The position numbers and the translations under genes were made by a program. From Engraulis encrasicolus (lineage: Eukaryota > Chordata > Actinopteri > Clupeiformes > Engraulidae), in assembly GCF_034702125.1 (NCBI RefSeq), contig NC_085857.1:55682714-55746713 (forward strand): a stretch of DNA of 64,000 bases, written 5' to 3'. Below the pieces are notes generated by a model. The model was not told where the DNA came from, searched no databases, and saw only the letters and a list, made by a program, of their open reading frames with translations. Below, piece by piece: positions 32,892 through 43,059 of the stretch; positions within the stretch are counted from its first letter, which is position 1, and every line of letters starts with the position of its first letter.

Positions 32892-33233
32892 TCTTTCTAC
32901 CCTTTTAATTGAGTTGAGAGGAAGCACAGTACATTTCGGGAGCATCTCCTGAAGTCGCTGCGATACGACTACCAGAGGGGCCAATTTCTCCCGCTCTAGG
33001 GCCCAGATGAAGGGGTAATTGCTCCGTCGGCTCCGAGGGACTGGTCCAGTGGGCCCGGGGCGGCAGCCCTTTCCACCCCTGCGCTCACTCCGCTACTGCT
33101 GAGGATACTTCGATTTCAGTCCCAATTTTAGCCAAGTTGACACGTTTGTGACATAAACAACTAAACAGTTGCATAATATGATTAGTTATTCAAACAAAAC
33201 CGTTTTGGTAATTGTTTTGTTTTGTTGTTGCAG

Positions 33234-34237
33234 GGGATCCACAAAGGAAGCAATTAAGGACAATGTGCAAAACTTTGGAGAAAAGAAGAGGAAAACCATC
33301 CTATGGTTATTCTGAGCGTAGAAAGACCTTTACTGAAAGGCAACATATCAAATTACACCATACAACTAACAGACCTTTTAGCTGTACAAAATGTGGGATG
33401 CCATTCAAAGACATAAATGATTTAAGAATGCACCAGAAAACTCACATTGTGAAGAAGCCTTTTGAGTCTATGACAAGTGTAGAGGTCATCGGAACAGATG
33501 GTTTCACGTCATATCAGTGTACTACATGCGGAGAAGTCTTTTCATCCAGATGCAATCTCCAAATTCACCAGAGAGGTCAGTGTATTACATGTGGAGAATC
33601 CTTTTCATGCAGCTGGAAACTCAAAATGCACCAGAGAACCCATAGTTTCCAGTGTAACACATGCGGAAAGGGATTTAAAGACAAAAGCAATCTAGACCAA
33701 CATCAGAGATACCATACAGGGGAAAGGCCTTACCAGTGTGGCGTATGTGGAAAGAGCTTCAGAAAACCTGGTATTCTCAATCGCCATCAGAAAATCCACA
33801 CTGAGAGAAATCTATACACATGTAAAACGTCTGGAAAGGTTTTTGCAGAGAAAGTGAATCTTCAAAGTCATCAGATAATCCATAGTGGAGGAATGCCATA
33901 TCAATGTGCTAAATGTGGAAGAGGTTTTGCACATGAAAGTAGATTAAAACTTCACCTATTAATCCATACTGGAGAAAAACCATACCAGTGCACTACATGT
34001 GGAAAGAGGTTTGGCTGGCGTAGTCATCTCAATCGCCATCAGAGAATCCATACTGGAGAAAGGCCTTTCCAGTGTAGCACATGTGGAAATTCCTTTGTAC
34101 ACAAAACCTGTCTTAACCGCCATCAGAGAACCCACACAGAAAAAGCTCTTACCAGTGTAATGGAGGAAAACCTGACCAGTGCACCACCTGTGGAAATGGC
34201 TTTACAAAGTCAACTCAACTCAAAGATCACCAGATAA
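33234..34237 (+). CDS. ZNF3 exon 5: zinc-finger exon, type I
   Basis: Acceptor TTGCAG ends 33233; reads GDPQRKQLRTMCKTLEKRRG, so the LEKRRG lead-in shared with ZNF2 and ZNF5 is kept (absent from ZNF1). Finger-like units run to CSTCGNSF; then a frameshift near 34143 replaces the next finger by ALTSVMEENL and a stop at 34235. Confidence 0.8.
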
Positions 34238-34340
34238 TCCGCACTGGAGAAAAGCCCAGTGTAGCACATGTGGAAAGGCCTTTCCAGTCAAAAATGATCT
34301 GAAACAGCATCAGGATAGAAAGAGAAGAGGCTGTAACAGG
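34238..34340 (+). pseudogene. Out-of-frame terminal finger of ZNF3
   Basis: In another frame the DNA reads [18 protein letters not shown] then DRKRRG, plainly the last finger and basic tail. It matches the relic after ZNF1 (7890-7965). Confidence 0.75.
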
Positions 34341-34499
34341 ATTCCATTTCTCCGGTCAAAAAATAAGTGGTGCATGTATTGCTTCAATATCAACAAATTC
34401 CTTCATAAACAGTTTCTGTTGGTCTCTAAAGCAGTGAAAGATTGCAGGGAAACAAATCTTGTCACAGCAATTTGAATTTTGAATTTAACGGTCGACAAA

Positions 34500-34640
34500 A
34501 TGGCTGCCAACACTTCCAGTCAGCAACTCCATTTCAGGAGAGAGGAGTCGGGTGACAGCATTATTTCGGTAAGTGTAGGCCTTTTATAAGATATTAACGT
34601 GCCTTACCTTGCTCTTCGCTGTGTAAATGTACATCAGCCG
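34500..34640 (+). repeat. Copy of the 11.6-kb GTAAGT-containing block
   Basis: See 11600-11735. AAAATGGCTGCCAACACTTC lies just before it. Confidence 0.4.
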
Positions 34641-35133
34641 ATGAAGCAAGCCATTAAAGGATTTATCCGGAGTTGGAGCAAGTTTGCCTCATTTTTGCAT
34701 GTTTGGGATGAAATACAGTCACTCTAGAGCAAAATCAAGGCAAAAGGATGCGTTTCGAGAAAGTTTGATAATATCACGTTAGCCTCGTTAGTCATATCAG
34801 CTATGCAATATGATAGATTGGGGGCATCATATCCCGGCGGTTACACACATTTCAAAAACACAACATTCTAAAGTCACAGCTCAAAACGACGTCACCCTTA
34901 GTATATAATATGTTGAGGGTATCCACACACAAACCGAAGTGTCCCAAGCCCTTCATGTATTCTTGAAAGGTCTGCAGAATATGTTTTGTGTGTTTTGCTG
35001 TCATTATGTCTGTGATGTATTTGGGAACATACAGGCTTTTATTAAGTTTAGGCTACATTTCATTGGAAATAGTATGGCCCTTGGAGCAATTTGAAGTGGC
35101 CCTTCGAATGAAAAAGGTTCCCCACCCTTGACT
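34641..35133 (+). other. ZNF3 downstream spacer, nothing clearly recognised
   Basis: Contains GGATTTATCCGGAGTTGGAG, which looks like repeat sequence, but no paired ends were found. Confidence 0.35.
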
Positions 35134-35398
35134 TAAAGGCGGATTCATAGTTAACGTAACTGGCGCTAACCTCATTCATACCTCCCTCGCGACGATGGTG
35201 TGCACTCAAAATGACGTCACACGCCCCTCTGCAAGCTGCCGCGGCGTGAGGTTGTGCACCCCATATTTTTTCTAACTTGGCGTGCGCCACCACTGACCAT
35301 GCAGGTAGGCAGACAAAGCAGGAGTTGCGAAGAGACAGGCTACAGCTAAGGCTACTACAGAATGCATCCTGCATCATTTTGAGGATAATAAAATGTCT
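35134..35398 (+). repeat. Direct repeat copy 1 (about 265 bp)
   Basis: AAGGCGGATTCATAGTTAAC to GGATAATAAAATGT. Copy 2 is at 35838-36104. Both contain ACGTCACAC and GCTGCCGCGGCG words. Confidence 0.75.
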
Positions 35399-35837
35399 TA
35401 GAGAGTTATTTTATATTCTCCCTTAAATGTTGTTCAGTGAAACTATTGTTTACTTTGTTCAGTAGGCTACAAGCACATTGTGTTTGGCGATCTATTTATA
35501 AATTCTGCAGCTAGAACAATGCTCTCACATGGTCTTGGAATGATCTGGCAATGTAGGCTACAACAAAAATATATGTTTTATTGTGATAAGTCACAAGTCA
35601 GACGTTCAGTAGCCCTACAGCAGCCGTGTTTGGCTTTCTATTTTAGATCTCTACAACCGCTGCATCTGATTCTGCCGCCGATTTCTACAGTTTCTCTCAT
35701 GAACAGCAGAGGGCACACTTCCGAAAATGCAAGCAAAAGCCTGTAAATGGCGCTTTTGACTATGAATGGTCTGCCACATTTTAATGGTTCTTACGCCAAA
35801 TGCGCCAAATTACGCACATTAAGAATGCGCAGCCCTC

Positions 35838-36104
35838 AAGGCGGATTCATAGTTAACGTAACTGGCGCTAACCTCATTCATACCTCCCTGGCGATGATAG
35901 CGTGCACACAAAATGACGTCACACACCCCTCCGCAAGCTGCCGCGGCGCGAGGTCGTGCACCCCACATCTTTTGTATCTTGGCGTGCGCTACCAGCGACC
36001 ATGCATGTAGGCAGACAAAGCAGGAGTTGCAAAGAGATATGGCTACAGCTACTGTACTACAGAATGGACCCTGCATAATTTTGAGGATAATAAAATGTAG
36101 ATTG
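35838..36104 (+). repeat. Direct repeat copy 2 (about 265 bp)
   Basis: Same orientation as copy 1, 704 bp later. The 440 bp between them encode no recognised protein. Could be the ends of one element or a local duplication. Confidence 0.75.
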
Positions 36105-36606
36105 TCAGTTTGTACCTCAGAACCTTGTCTCGCACACAGTGGACTGCGGCAAAGGTGTGATCTGGTTTGATTGACATCACTTCCCTTTCAAGGACCTAAA
36201 GGAGTACATCTTGGCTTGTGAATGCTCAAGGTTTACGCAGTATATGGTTTTAGGCTCACAAATGTGTGAGTTGAAATGTGCTGCATGATTGAACGTTTTG
36301 GCAGTTTAGTTAGTTGTTGATGGAAATCTACACTGTAGAAATGTTGGTGATGTGAAATGGACGCTAAGGAACACGATTTTGCAATAATGAAACATTTTTT
36401 AAAATATATATATATTGTTTTGATAATATCCCTGTAAACTAAGTGTAATGCCTCAATGTGAGTTCAACATATTATTTTTTTCTAATGCAAGTCATTCACT
36501 GTTTGTATATGTCCAAACGTGCTGGATGATCTTGCTGATGTCTTATTGATGTCAATACATCTTATTTGTACCTTGTTCTTGTTCTTATATCTTGTTATAA
36601 TGTTCA

Positions 36607-36612
36607 AATAAA
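36607..36612 (+). promoter_or_regulatory. Candidate poly(A) signal of ZNF3
   Basis: AATAAA in GTTCAAATAAACTG, the counterpart of 30032. The downstream sequence (TCTGCTTCTGTCTTGAAAAC) also matches that after ZNF2, so the duplication unit includes intergenic DNA. Confidence 0.5.
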
Positions 36613-36969
36613 CTGTTTTGGCTTCTGTAATCTACACGTATGTGTTGATAAGTTATTTAGTTAGGCTACTGTATGTGTTTCTGCTTCTGTCTTGAAAACT
36701 GCATCTCTGCCTGTTGCCTTGCTCTGATTGCTGGGGAAAGGAGTTTTTTTTAAGTAAATGGTTCTCATACAAGAACATCAGCAAAACTAATTGAATAATT
36801 CAATAAAACAAACCAAAGAAAACCATCAATATGTAAGAATTACATCTCTGAATGTTATTATCATCGTTGTTGCCATGGTAAAGGTTGAAGACCTTTTCCA
36901 TAGGCTACAGTTAACATTACAGTATTACTAACCTTTGCTACTTTCCCACTGGCTACATTGGTTAATTAC

Positions 36970-37490
36970 ACTATTATTAACAAGGCTAAGTCCCTTCCCA
37001 TAAGTCATTTCACAATGTGGCCATACGCCTCAGGGTTACAATGTCAGATTAGTAAGACCATGGGCATCTAAAAAGGAATGAGTAAACAGAAATGGGACAA
37101 CTGAGCGATGCACAACACATATGGTTGCAATCGCAATGAAAACCAGATTACAATGGCTATCTAGGATTGGCCATATATGGAGACAATGCTGCAAATCATC
37201 CTTTGCCTTGATGTGTTGAACTGCACGTACACAGAATTTCATGATAACATGTTCTGCTTCGCGATCTGTGGGATGAAGTGGGCGCGGACTCTTGTGTTTG
37301 AGCAGTCATAAAAGCTTACGCATCGAGGCGCGAGATGATTGGATAAATGACATGCGCAGCTCGGCAAGCAATTGGCTCTTGTTGCCGGACAGGTGGGATA
37401 TGTGCAAGCAACCATATTGGTTTAATGAATTGCCCCCGTTCTTTCCTATGGACGCTTCCTGAAGTTTTCCGTCTCCTCTTATATTGACAG
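36970..37490 (+). other. Insertion relative to the ZNF2 downstream region, unassigned
   Basis: Interrupts homology with 30240-30330. No gene or clear terminal repeats recognised. Confidence 0.35.
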
Positions 37491-37619
37491 TCTCTGATGT
37501 AGGTCTATTAACTTATCTTGTGAAATTTAAATTGCAAAAAAGAAGGATGAATAGAATAGAATATAATTCTAGCCTGTATACACATACATTACACACATGC
37601 AATCGGTTTTAAGGCCTTT

Positions 37620-38400
37620 TATGTGTAGATGCACTGTGTAGGATTGTGGCCAGATGTATTTCAACTAAACTGCAAGTTGAAACTCTGCTGCCTACTGCCG
37701 AATTTGATCTTTTCATGAATATTTACGAAATGATAAACTAATATTTACTATATGACCAAAGTACAGTAACTTTTGCAGCTAAAAAAAATCTATTTTCTGG
37801 AAACTCGAAATGGCAAATGTGGATGCATGAAAAAAGAAAATGTAGCCTATACTTTTACACTTAGAATTTGATGGTGATGGTAGGCCTCCGTATTCATGTA
37901 AAAAAAGGCAGTGGTTAAATTCGCTTTTGTGAAATGGGGCTTCACTCGCTGTCAATATAATATATTTTTTAACATCACCACTTAATCAGATTAATGATGT
38001 ATTTTTTCATCAAATTATGCCTAATTGAAATCTCAGATCAATTATTTAGGCCCTACTTTTCTCAAACAGCAAGGTACCCTACCCTCGTCACCCTTTAATC
38101 ACTTTAGCTAGGTTGCAAATAAATAGGTAGGCCTAAATACTAAATCTCTCTGCACTGGGAACACATTCAACACAAAGGTTAAAGGTGCACTGTGTTAAAG
38201 GGGTTAAAGGTGCACTTTCTGCTGCCAGATTTGATCTTTTCATGAATATATACTGAATAAAAAATTACTATAGTATAACCAGAATTATAGTGTGTTAAAG
38301 CTGAAATGGCTACTTTTGGAAATTCAAAATCCCCTTTTCATGTATAAGAGTGGATGAATAGCCTACTTTTGATGGTGGTGGTATACTTATAAGTAGCCTG
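37620..38400 (+). repeat. Fragments of a TTAAAGGTGCAC-type MITE family
   Basis: Repeated GCACTGTGT, TGCTGCC, TTTGATCTTTTCATGAATAT and TTTGATGGTG-type motifs occur in two overlapping partial copies; similar to 14865-15229. The second copy is also in segment B (52.03-52.23 kb). Confidence 0.5.
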
Positions 38401-38460
38401 ACCTGTTTTTTTTTTTTTAATGGCCAACATTAAATGAATAGCCTACTGGAAACAGAACAC

Positions 38461-38562
<102 letters not shown>

Positions 38563-38669
38563 TCACAGTGTAGATTTGAGTATCCTCTATGAGAGTAGGT
38601 CTGAGCTCCACAATGTGCAGGGCGTGGGATTGATTTGTTGTAGGCCTACTTCGCTAGGTATTAAAATAA

Positions 38670-38790
38670 TACCGGAATAGGCCTACTCTCGTGCTCAAAT
38701 CTCTATGATGATGCTCTGTGTAAACCACAAGACCCAGACTGCAATTCGTCACTTCCCTTCACCCGTGGAGAGGGCAGCTGTAAACAAACC
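38670..38790 (+). promoter_or_regulatory. Conserved upstream block of ZNF4 (candidate promoter)
   Basis: TTAAAATAATACCGGAATAG, TGTAAACCACAAG, CGTCACTTCCCTTCA and CAGCTGTAAACAAAC, as in ZNF2 and ZNF5. Confidence 0.5.
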
Positions 38791-38834
38791 AGCCACATCG
38801 GACGACCAAGCTGTAATCACTGTGGACTTTCGTG
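38791..38834 (+). other. ZNF4 exon 1 (non-coding)
   Basis: CCACATCGG to ACTTTCGTG, donor GTGAGA at 38835. The 5' limit is unknown. Confidence 0.6.
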
Positions 38835-39569
38835 GTGAGAAATGTTGATATTTACAGTGAAGAGGTGACGTGTCATACGATTTATCAACTCGATATATCT
38901 TAGGGAAATTCCTATGACCAGTTACGTAGCAGACAAATGGACACGATTGTGTAGCATAGCAGCAGAGACTCGTGTCTTTTCAGCCATTGATGTGCGCAGC
39001 TATTCTGGACTTTACGGTCCCATTCACTTCAATTCATTTTTTTGGCGTTTTACATATTTCGGACCGTGCGGACGCCGCTGTACTCGTGCGAGGAAAACAA
39101 CAATTGTCTCGGGTGCTAAACATGGTCATGGAACGGCTTCCTTAACCAGAATGGTGTGTGTTGTGTTATTTCGAAGATAATTAAAGAAAATCTTATTACA
39201 ATGGGATTTCTCATAGGCATGGTTTTGCATGTCTCTTATCTCTTTTCATGTTGACTGAGCGATCACCGTTACAAGTTTACAAGGTGCCCAGCGCACATAT
39301 GTATGCATACAAAAAGGAAGAATACATTTCACAGTGTAATTCTGCAAATAATTCACTTCAAAGTTAAGTGTTATTACATAGGCACCATGGTCATCAATAT
39401 GTGTGTAAGAACAAGTGAAAAAACAAATCGGTCAGTTTGTCAAAGAGGAGACGGTAGATATGCACCATAATACACAGTATTCATCGAAATATGCTCATGA
39501 GTTGTATGCTGAAGAAATACTGTACGCACAAATATCTATTTACTGAATTAGACTAATCATGGCCTATCA

Positions 39570-39990
39570 GAAGTGAGGTAACATACACGAGTGTAAAAAT
39601 TGTCCTTTGATGGGCCTTGAACCCACAACCTGTGGAATGATAGGCATGACTCCATCCACTAAGCTACCACAGTTTCAGTAGAATTTGTTTGACCAGAAAA
39701 CTTCTTGTTGTGCACATTATCACAGCACTAAAAAATCATATAGGCCTACAATCATTTCTTCATCATACTTCAGACAATGAGGTAATGGTGCAGGGAAAAT
39801 ATATTTTATATGATTTATTGTGTTAAAATGCACAACGACGACATATCTTTCTGGTCTTAACATTTCTTATGAAACTGTGGTAGCTTAGTGGATGAAGTCA
39901 TGCTGTCCATACCATAAGTTGTGGGTTCAAGGCCACTCAGCATTCAACTTTTACTCACGTGTATGTAACCTCACTCCTGATATAGGCCTA
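39570..39990 (+). repeat. Inverted pair of tRNA-like units inside the long-TIR element
   Basis: At 39885 onward the + strand reads GTGGTAGCTTAGTGGATGAA and GTGGGTTCAAGGCC, like tRNA A and B boxes; 39605-39680 has the same on the minus strand. Flanks also mirror (TTGTGCA, ACACG-GTAT-GTAAC). Not a folded tRNA gene. Confidence 0.5.
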
Positions 39991-40512
39991 CATTATAAGG
40001 CTTATTGGGAAAATAAATATTTGTGCCTTCAGTATGTCTTCAGCATATCTTTCAGGAGCACATAGCGACACATACTGTGTATTATGCTACATATCATCCA
40101 CAGTGTCTGCTTTGAGAAATTAATCATTCTCAATTTGCACTACTTATTACATATGTGGTATGATCTGTTAACTTCAGAGTTACTTATTTTCAGAATTACA
40201 GAAAGTTCTGATCATTCTGCACATTGTAAGATGAAATGGTGATGACGCAGTGAACATGCTAAGAGATATGAAACCTGTCCAATCATGCAAATGACATCCC
40301 ACTATAATAAGATTTTATTCAATTTTCTTCAAAACAACACAACACATTGCAGAAATTCTTGTAGCCATCATATGTAGGCCTATAGGATGTAATGGAAGCA
40401 TTTACACATTGTCAGCAGCGCAAGCACCCTTTTCTCACAGACCCTTGATGTGCCCTACAGACAGACTTGAAGTACTTTGTACATGGGCCCATCTAAAACA
40501 TGCAGTACAATG

Positions 40513-40876
40513 TTAAAGGGACAGTTTGGTCAATTTCAACATGCAGTTGTAATGCTCACACTACCCTGGACTTGTCAGTGCCAGTGGCAGCTCTTTGTTT
40601 ACATTTCAAAAAAACATTTTTATTTATTCCCAAAAACATCCAAAAGGTTATAAAACATCAGCAGACAACTAGCAAGCAGCAGTACCTTTTGGGAAAATAT
40701 TTGGAGTTGGCCTATGTTTTATTTTTTTAAAATGTAAACAAACGCTGCCCCCATTAGAATTGCTCATATCTCGGAAAGGGCTGAGCCGAAAAATGTGGCA
40801 TCACCAGGTACTGACAAGTCAAGGGTAGCGTGAGCAATACAACTGCATGTTGAAATTGACCAAACTGTCCCTTTAA
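40513..40876 (+). mobile_element. TTAA-flanked palindromic MITE (TTAAAGGGACAGTTTGG)
   Basis: Ends TTAAAGGGACAGTTTGGTCA and TGACCAAACTGTCCCTTTAA are exact complements bounded by TTAA. Nested inside the long-TIR element; piggyBac-like ends. Confidence 0.78.
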
Positions 40877-41023
40877 GATTTTGTTTGTTAATTCTTAACC
40901 TACAAACATGGAAAAGACAGAGGAGATGAAAGACATTGGAAACTTCTTGAATGTAGCAATCCCATTACAATAGAAACAACATGAATTGTTTGCCAATTAA
41001 TGACTATATGTAGTAGCCTAGCC

Positions 41024-41344
41024 CAGTGGTTCCCAACCTTTTTCTTCAGGGACCCATGTTTTTACTATTGTAAGGTTTGGTGACCCAGCGCCCGCATGAG
41101 AGGAAGTCACTCGATACGCTCTGTCTCCTACGAAAACTCATTTTAGTCATCATTTTATTCCTCAATTCGTCTTTGTTCAAAAACAGAATAAATGTTTAAT
41201 GTAGCACTTAAATTTTGTTGCTTCTATGCATTTGTCATTTATTCAACATGGGCTACATATGGTATTAAAATGAAACCCCTTAAACTCAAGAGGGCTTCGC
41301 GACCCCCTGTGGATCTTTGGCGACCCATAGGTTGGGAATCACTG
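41024..41344 (+). mobile_element. hAT MITE with perfect 8-bp TSD
   Basis: Starts CAGTGGTTCCCAACC and ends GGTTGGGAATCACTG; GCCTAGCC flanks at 41016-41023 and 41345-41352. Nested inside the long-TIR element. Confidence 0.88.
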
Positions 41345-42813
41345 GCCTAGCCTATAATGCAACCTTTGTTATATAGCCTAATAGTGAGTTAAATTGAATC
41401 CGAATGTCTCAGCGTGCCCTACAATATCGCCCCCCTGTGGCCACATTAGCTAATGAAGATAATGTTGCTTGAGTGATATGTGGCATGTGCATTATTGAGG
41501 AAAGAGACGTAGGCTATGTGCCGTCAGTATTTTTCCTTCATATCATTCAGAAGCATGGTGTGATGCATACTTTGTACTATGTTGCGCATATCTACCATCT
41601 CCTCTTTGACAAACTGACCGATTTGTTTTTTCACTTGTTCTTACACACATATTGATGACCATGGTGCCTATGTAATAACACTTAACTTTGAAGTGAATTA
41701 TTTGCAGAATTACACTGTGAAATGTATTCTTCCTTTTTGTATGCATACATATGTGCGCTGTGCACCTTGTAAACTTGTAACGGTGATAGCTCAGTCAACA
41801 TGAAAAGAGATAAGAGACATGCAAAACCATGCCTATGAGAAATCCCATTGTAATAAGATTTTCTTTAATTATCTTCGAAATGACACAACACACACCATTC
41901 TGGTTAAGCAAGCCGTTCCATGACCATGTTTAGCACCCGAGACAATTGTTGTTTTCCTCGCACGAGTACAGCGGCGTCCGCACGGTCCGAAATATGTAAA
42001 ACGCCAAAAAAATGAATTGAAGTGAATGGGACCGTAAAGTCCAGAATAGCTGCGCACATCAATGGCTGAAAAGACACGAGTGCAGCAGAGTTGGTTTACG
42101 CATGCAACTAGACAAGTTTCCCCCCCCATTTATCAGTGTTAGGAAGGTTAGGCTACTTGTTAAATGCCCGCGGTTTACACGTGTGAGTTGCGTATTCAGA
42201 ATTCTTGATGCATTTTAATGCGATAGCTAGCCTACCGTGATGATAGGCGGATTTTGCCCCCGTGTCCCTCTTTGAATGTGATCGAATCTCCAATTTGGGA
42301 ATGCATATCTCACACTGCTGGGTCCTTTCTGCTGATATCTGTGTCCATATCGGACTGTCGCCATCATCGGGAGGGATGTTTACAGAATATAGCCTAATAA
42401 TTTAGTTCATTTAGTTACGGTAATTTAGTGTCTATCCTTACACACTGAATATTACTGTCCGTGTTGTGCGTTGTGTCAAAAGAGTAAGATTCACTTAAGT
42501 TTGATGCCATTACAATTATCATTCTGATGTGTAATTCGGGAAACAAGTAGGCTCCTATTGATGCAAATATAACCTATACTGTATGTCAGTCAATAGAATC
42601 AAGCGACTATGTAGACAACTAGAATGAAACATTTCACACCAGCTAAGCCCATAGGCTAGTAGTAGGCCTACACTGCTGTGGTCGTGAATAGTGTATCTGT
42701 AGGCTACTTCATAACATGATGATGTCAGATGCCGCCCGTTATGGCATGCTTACAATACTGCTGTAGTGATGTGTGTAACATGGTAATGACATAATCCTAC
42801 TGCTGTAGAAGTG

Positions 42814-42814
<1 letters not shown>

Positions 42815-42895
<81 letters not shown>
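42815..42895 (+). repeat. (TG)n microsatellite in ZNF4 intron 1
   Basis: Pure TG run; segment B has an interrupted CGTG/TG array at the same place (55059-55146). Confidence 0.95.
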
Positions 42896-42899
<4 letters not shown>

Positions 42900-43028
42900 A
42901 AAGACCATCATGTGTGCATGTGTAGGATGGGTAGGTGTATATGTAAAACATTTCGCTCTATGGCCTACTAGTATTTTTACTTAATGCCATAGCATGGTAA
43001 CTAACCACTCTACTGTGTTCTGTTGCAG

Positions 43029-43059
43029 TTAAACACATTTGGAACCCATCCGATCATGG
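43029..43059 (+). CDS. ZNF4 exon 2: start-codon microexon
   Basis: Acceptor TTGCAG ends 43028, ATG 43056-43058, then G and donor GTAAGT. 31 nt. Confidence 0.75.

Larger units (their letters stand above)
31753..34237 (+). pseudogene. ZNF3: type I zinc-finger gene, probably inactivated
   Basis: Exon 3 (31753-31860) and exon 5 (33234-34237) are present and phase-compatible. Exon 1 was not found, exon 2 has lost ATG and donor (30941-30954), and no exon 4 is visible. Exon 5 has about ten finger units, seven with full ligands; CKTSGKVF lost a Cys and HQRGQC lost a His. After HQRTHTEK the frame shifts, so the terminal 30 residues are not finger sequence, although finger codons continue in other frames to about 34320. 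A shortened protein from an internal Met (RTM at the exon 5 start) remains possible. Confidence 0.72.
38968..42081 (+). mobile_element. 3.1-kb long-TIR transposon (Mutator-like?), 9-bp TSD
   Basis: ACTCGTGTCTTTTCAGCC at the left and its exact complement at the right; inverted repeats extend about 495 bp (38968-39463 and about 41587-42081). GCAGCAGAG is duplicated at 38959-38967 and 42082-42090; segment B has one copy at 52795-52803 (GCCGCAGAG). Long TIRs with a 9-bp TSD suit MULEs. No transposase is seen; the interior is nested repeats. Located in ZNF4 intron 1. Confidence 0.82.

Noticed and set aside
35480..35746. 88-codon frame between the 35-kb direct repeats
   Set aside because: No recognisable domain, no splice or start context, repeat-flanked.
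38968..42081. hAT assignment for the long-TIR element
   Set aside because: The duplicated target is 9 bp (8 bp only if one base is dropped) and TIRs are about 495 bp, far longer than usual hAT TIRs.
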